Below are positions 7,025-7,407 of a stretch of 7,407 nucleotides of DNA, one piece after another. The notes under the pieces were generated by a model. That model was not told the origin of the DNA and ran no database searches. It was given only the letters and a program-made list of their open reading frames with translations. A program made the translations under genes and the position numbers. The number at the start of each line of letters is the position of its first letter. Within the stretch, counting starts at the first letter, position 1. This stretch comes from Flavobacteriaceae bacterium (GTDB taxonomy: Bacteria > Bacteroidota > Bacteroidia > Flavobacteriales > Flavobacteriaceae), in assembly GCA_947472705.1 (NCBI GenBank), contig CANJDA010000109.1, positions 1 to 7,407 on the forward strand, in the 5' to 3' direction.

Positions 7025-7047
7025 GTACATTATTCAAAATAATATTC

Positions 7048-7055
7048 TAATTTTG
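7048..7055 (+). promoter_or_regulatory. Possible -7 box for etfB
   Basis: TAATTTTG matches the Bacteroidota -7 consensus TAnnTTTG and ends 32 bases before the etfB ATG. No TTG is found about 19 bases upstream, so the -33 element is missing or divergent, which could fit an activator-dependent promoter (see the palindrome at 7013-7024). Confidence 0.45.
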
Positions 7056-7087
7056 TGCCTCGAATTTCACAACAAATACTCAATCTT

Positions 7088-7407
7088 ATGAAAATATTAG
7101 TTTGCATCAGTCACGTGCCTGATACTACTTCCAAAATCAACTTTGTTAATGGCGATACTGAATTTGACACCAACGGTGTGCAGTTTGTCATCAATCCAAA
7201 TGATGAATTTGGTCTAACAAGAGCCATTTGGTTTCAAGAACAACAAGGTGCTAATGTAACTGTTGTTAATGTAGGTGGTGCTGATGCTGAAGCAACTTTA
7301 AGAAAAGCATTAGCCATAGGAGCTAATGAAGCTATTAGAGTTAATGCAACCCCAACAGACGGTTTTTTTGTAGCCAAACAATTGGCTGAAGTAGCTAAAA
7401 GTGGTGG
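7088..7407 (+). CDS. etfB: Electron transfer flavoprotein, beta subunit (N-terminal part, runs off right edge)
   Basis: EtfB pairs with EtfA to form the soluble FAD/AMP-containing carrier that takes electrons from acyl-CoA and other flavin dehydrogenases and delivers them to ETF-quinone oxidoreductase, or to other acceptors. The first 106 codons are present. They begin with the typical strand M-K-I-L-V-C-I-S-H-V-P-D-T (residues 1-13), followed by the family motif I-N-P-N-D-E-F (35-41), a second beta strand V-T-V-V-N-V-G-G (about 54-61), an A-L-A-I-G-A-N-E-A segment (about 72-80), and D-G-F-F-V-A-K-Q-L-A (about 89-98), which corresponds to the AMP/FAD-contact helix region. The full protein is normally about 250 residues. 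The start at 7088 is the only ATG that gives the canonical N-terminus. The gene is divergent from pdhB. The etfA gene would be expected just beyond the edge but cannot be seen. Confidence 0.93.
   Translation, partial: MKILVCISHVPDTTSKINFVNGDTEFDTNGVQFVINPNDEFGLTRAIWFQEQQGANVTVVNVGGADAEATLRKALAIGANEAIRVNATPTDGFFVAKQLAEVAKSG

Overview
The window looks like chromosomal DNA from a member of the Flavobacteriaceae (Bacteroidota), probably Flavobacterium or a close relative. It is AT-rich, its start codons lack clear Shine-Dalgarno sequences, and some upstream regions carry TAnnTTTG-like boxes, the -7 element of Bacteroidota promoters. The proteins also fit: a glycosylasparaginase close to the Elizabethkingia (Flavobacterium) meningoseptica enzyme, a DUF5686-type outer-membrane protein, and a Bacteroidota-style pyruvate dehydrogenase E1 beta chain. 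I see no mobile element, CRISPR array, rRNA or tRNA.

Layout, left to right. Positions 1-929 (minus) hold a Tat-exported N4-(beta-N-acetylglucosaminyl)-L-asparaginase whose last few dozen residues lie beyond the left edge. Positions 942-3212 (minus) hold a secreted family 20 beta-N-acetylhexosaminidase with two C-terminal accessory domains. It lies 12 bases upstream of the asparaginase in transcription order, so the two probably form one operon. A hairpin terminator at 3258-3284 separates them from a large outer-membrane protein of unknown function (3325-5805, minus; CarboxypepD_reg-like plus DUF5686). A second, stronger hairpin terminator (5810-5844) sits between that gene and the pyruvate dehydrogenase E1 beta gene (5865-6842, minus), and its T-run ends almost on the downstream start codon. 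A 245-base divergent promoter region (6843-7087) follows. Then the electron transfer flavoprotein beta subunit gene starts at 7088 on the plus strand and runs off the right edge.

The genes fall into two themes. The hexosaminidase and glycosylasparaginase fit consecutive steps in taking apart the chitobiose-asparagine core of N-linked glycans: the first removes the outer GlcNAc, the second cleaves the GlcNAc-Asn bond. PdhB and EtfB belong to central metabolism, making acetyl-CoA and passing electrons from flavin dehydrogenases to the respiratory chain. The DUF5686 protein between them has no visible functional link to either side.

Most of the window is ordinary core and catabolic sequence. 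The points most worth a second look are the glycan-core operon, the terminator hairpin that abuts the DUF5686 start codon (which also argues against a longer, upstream TTG start), and the undescribed role of the DUF5686 protein.
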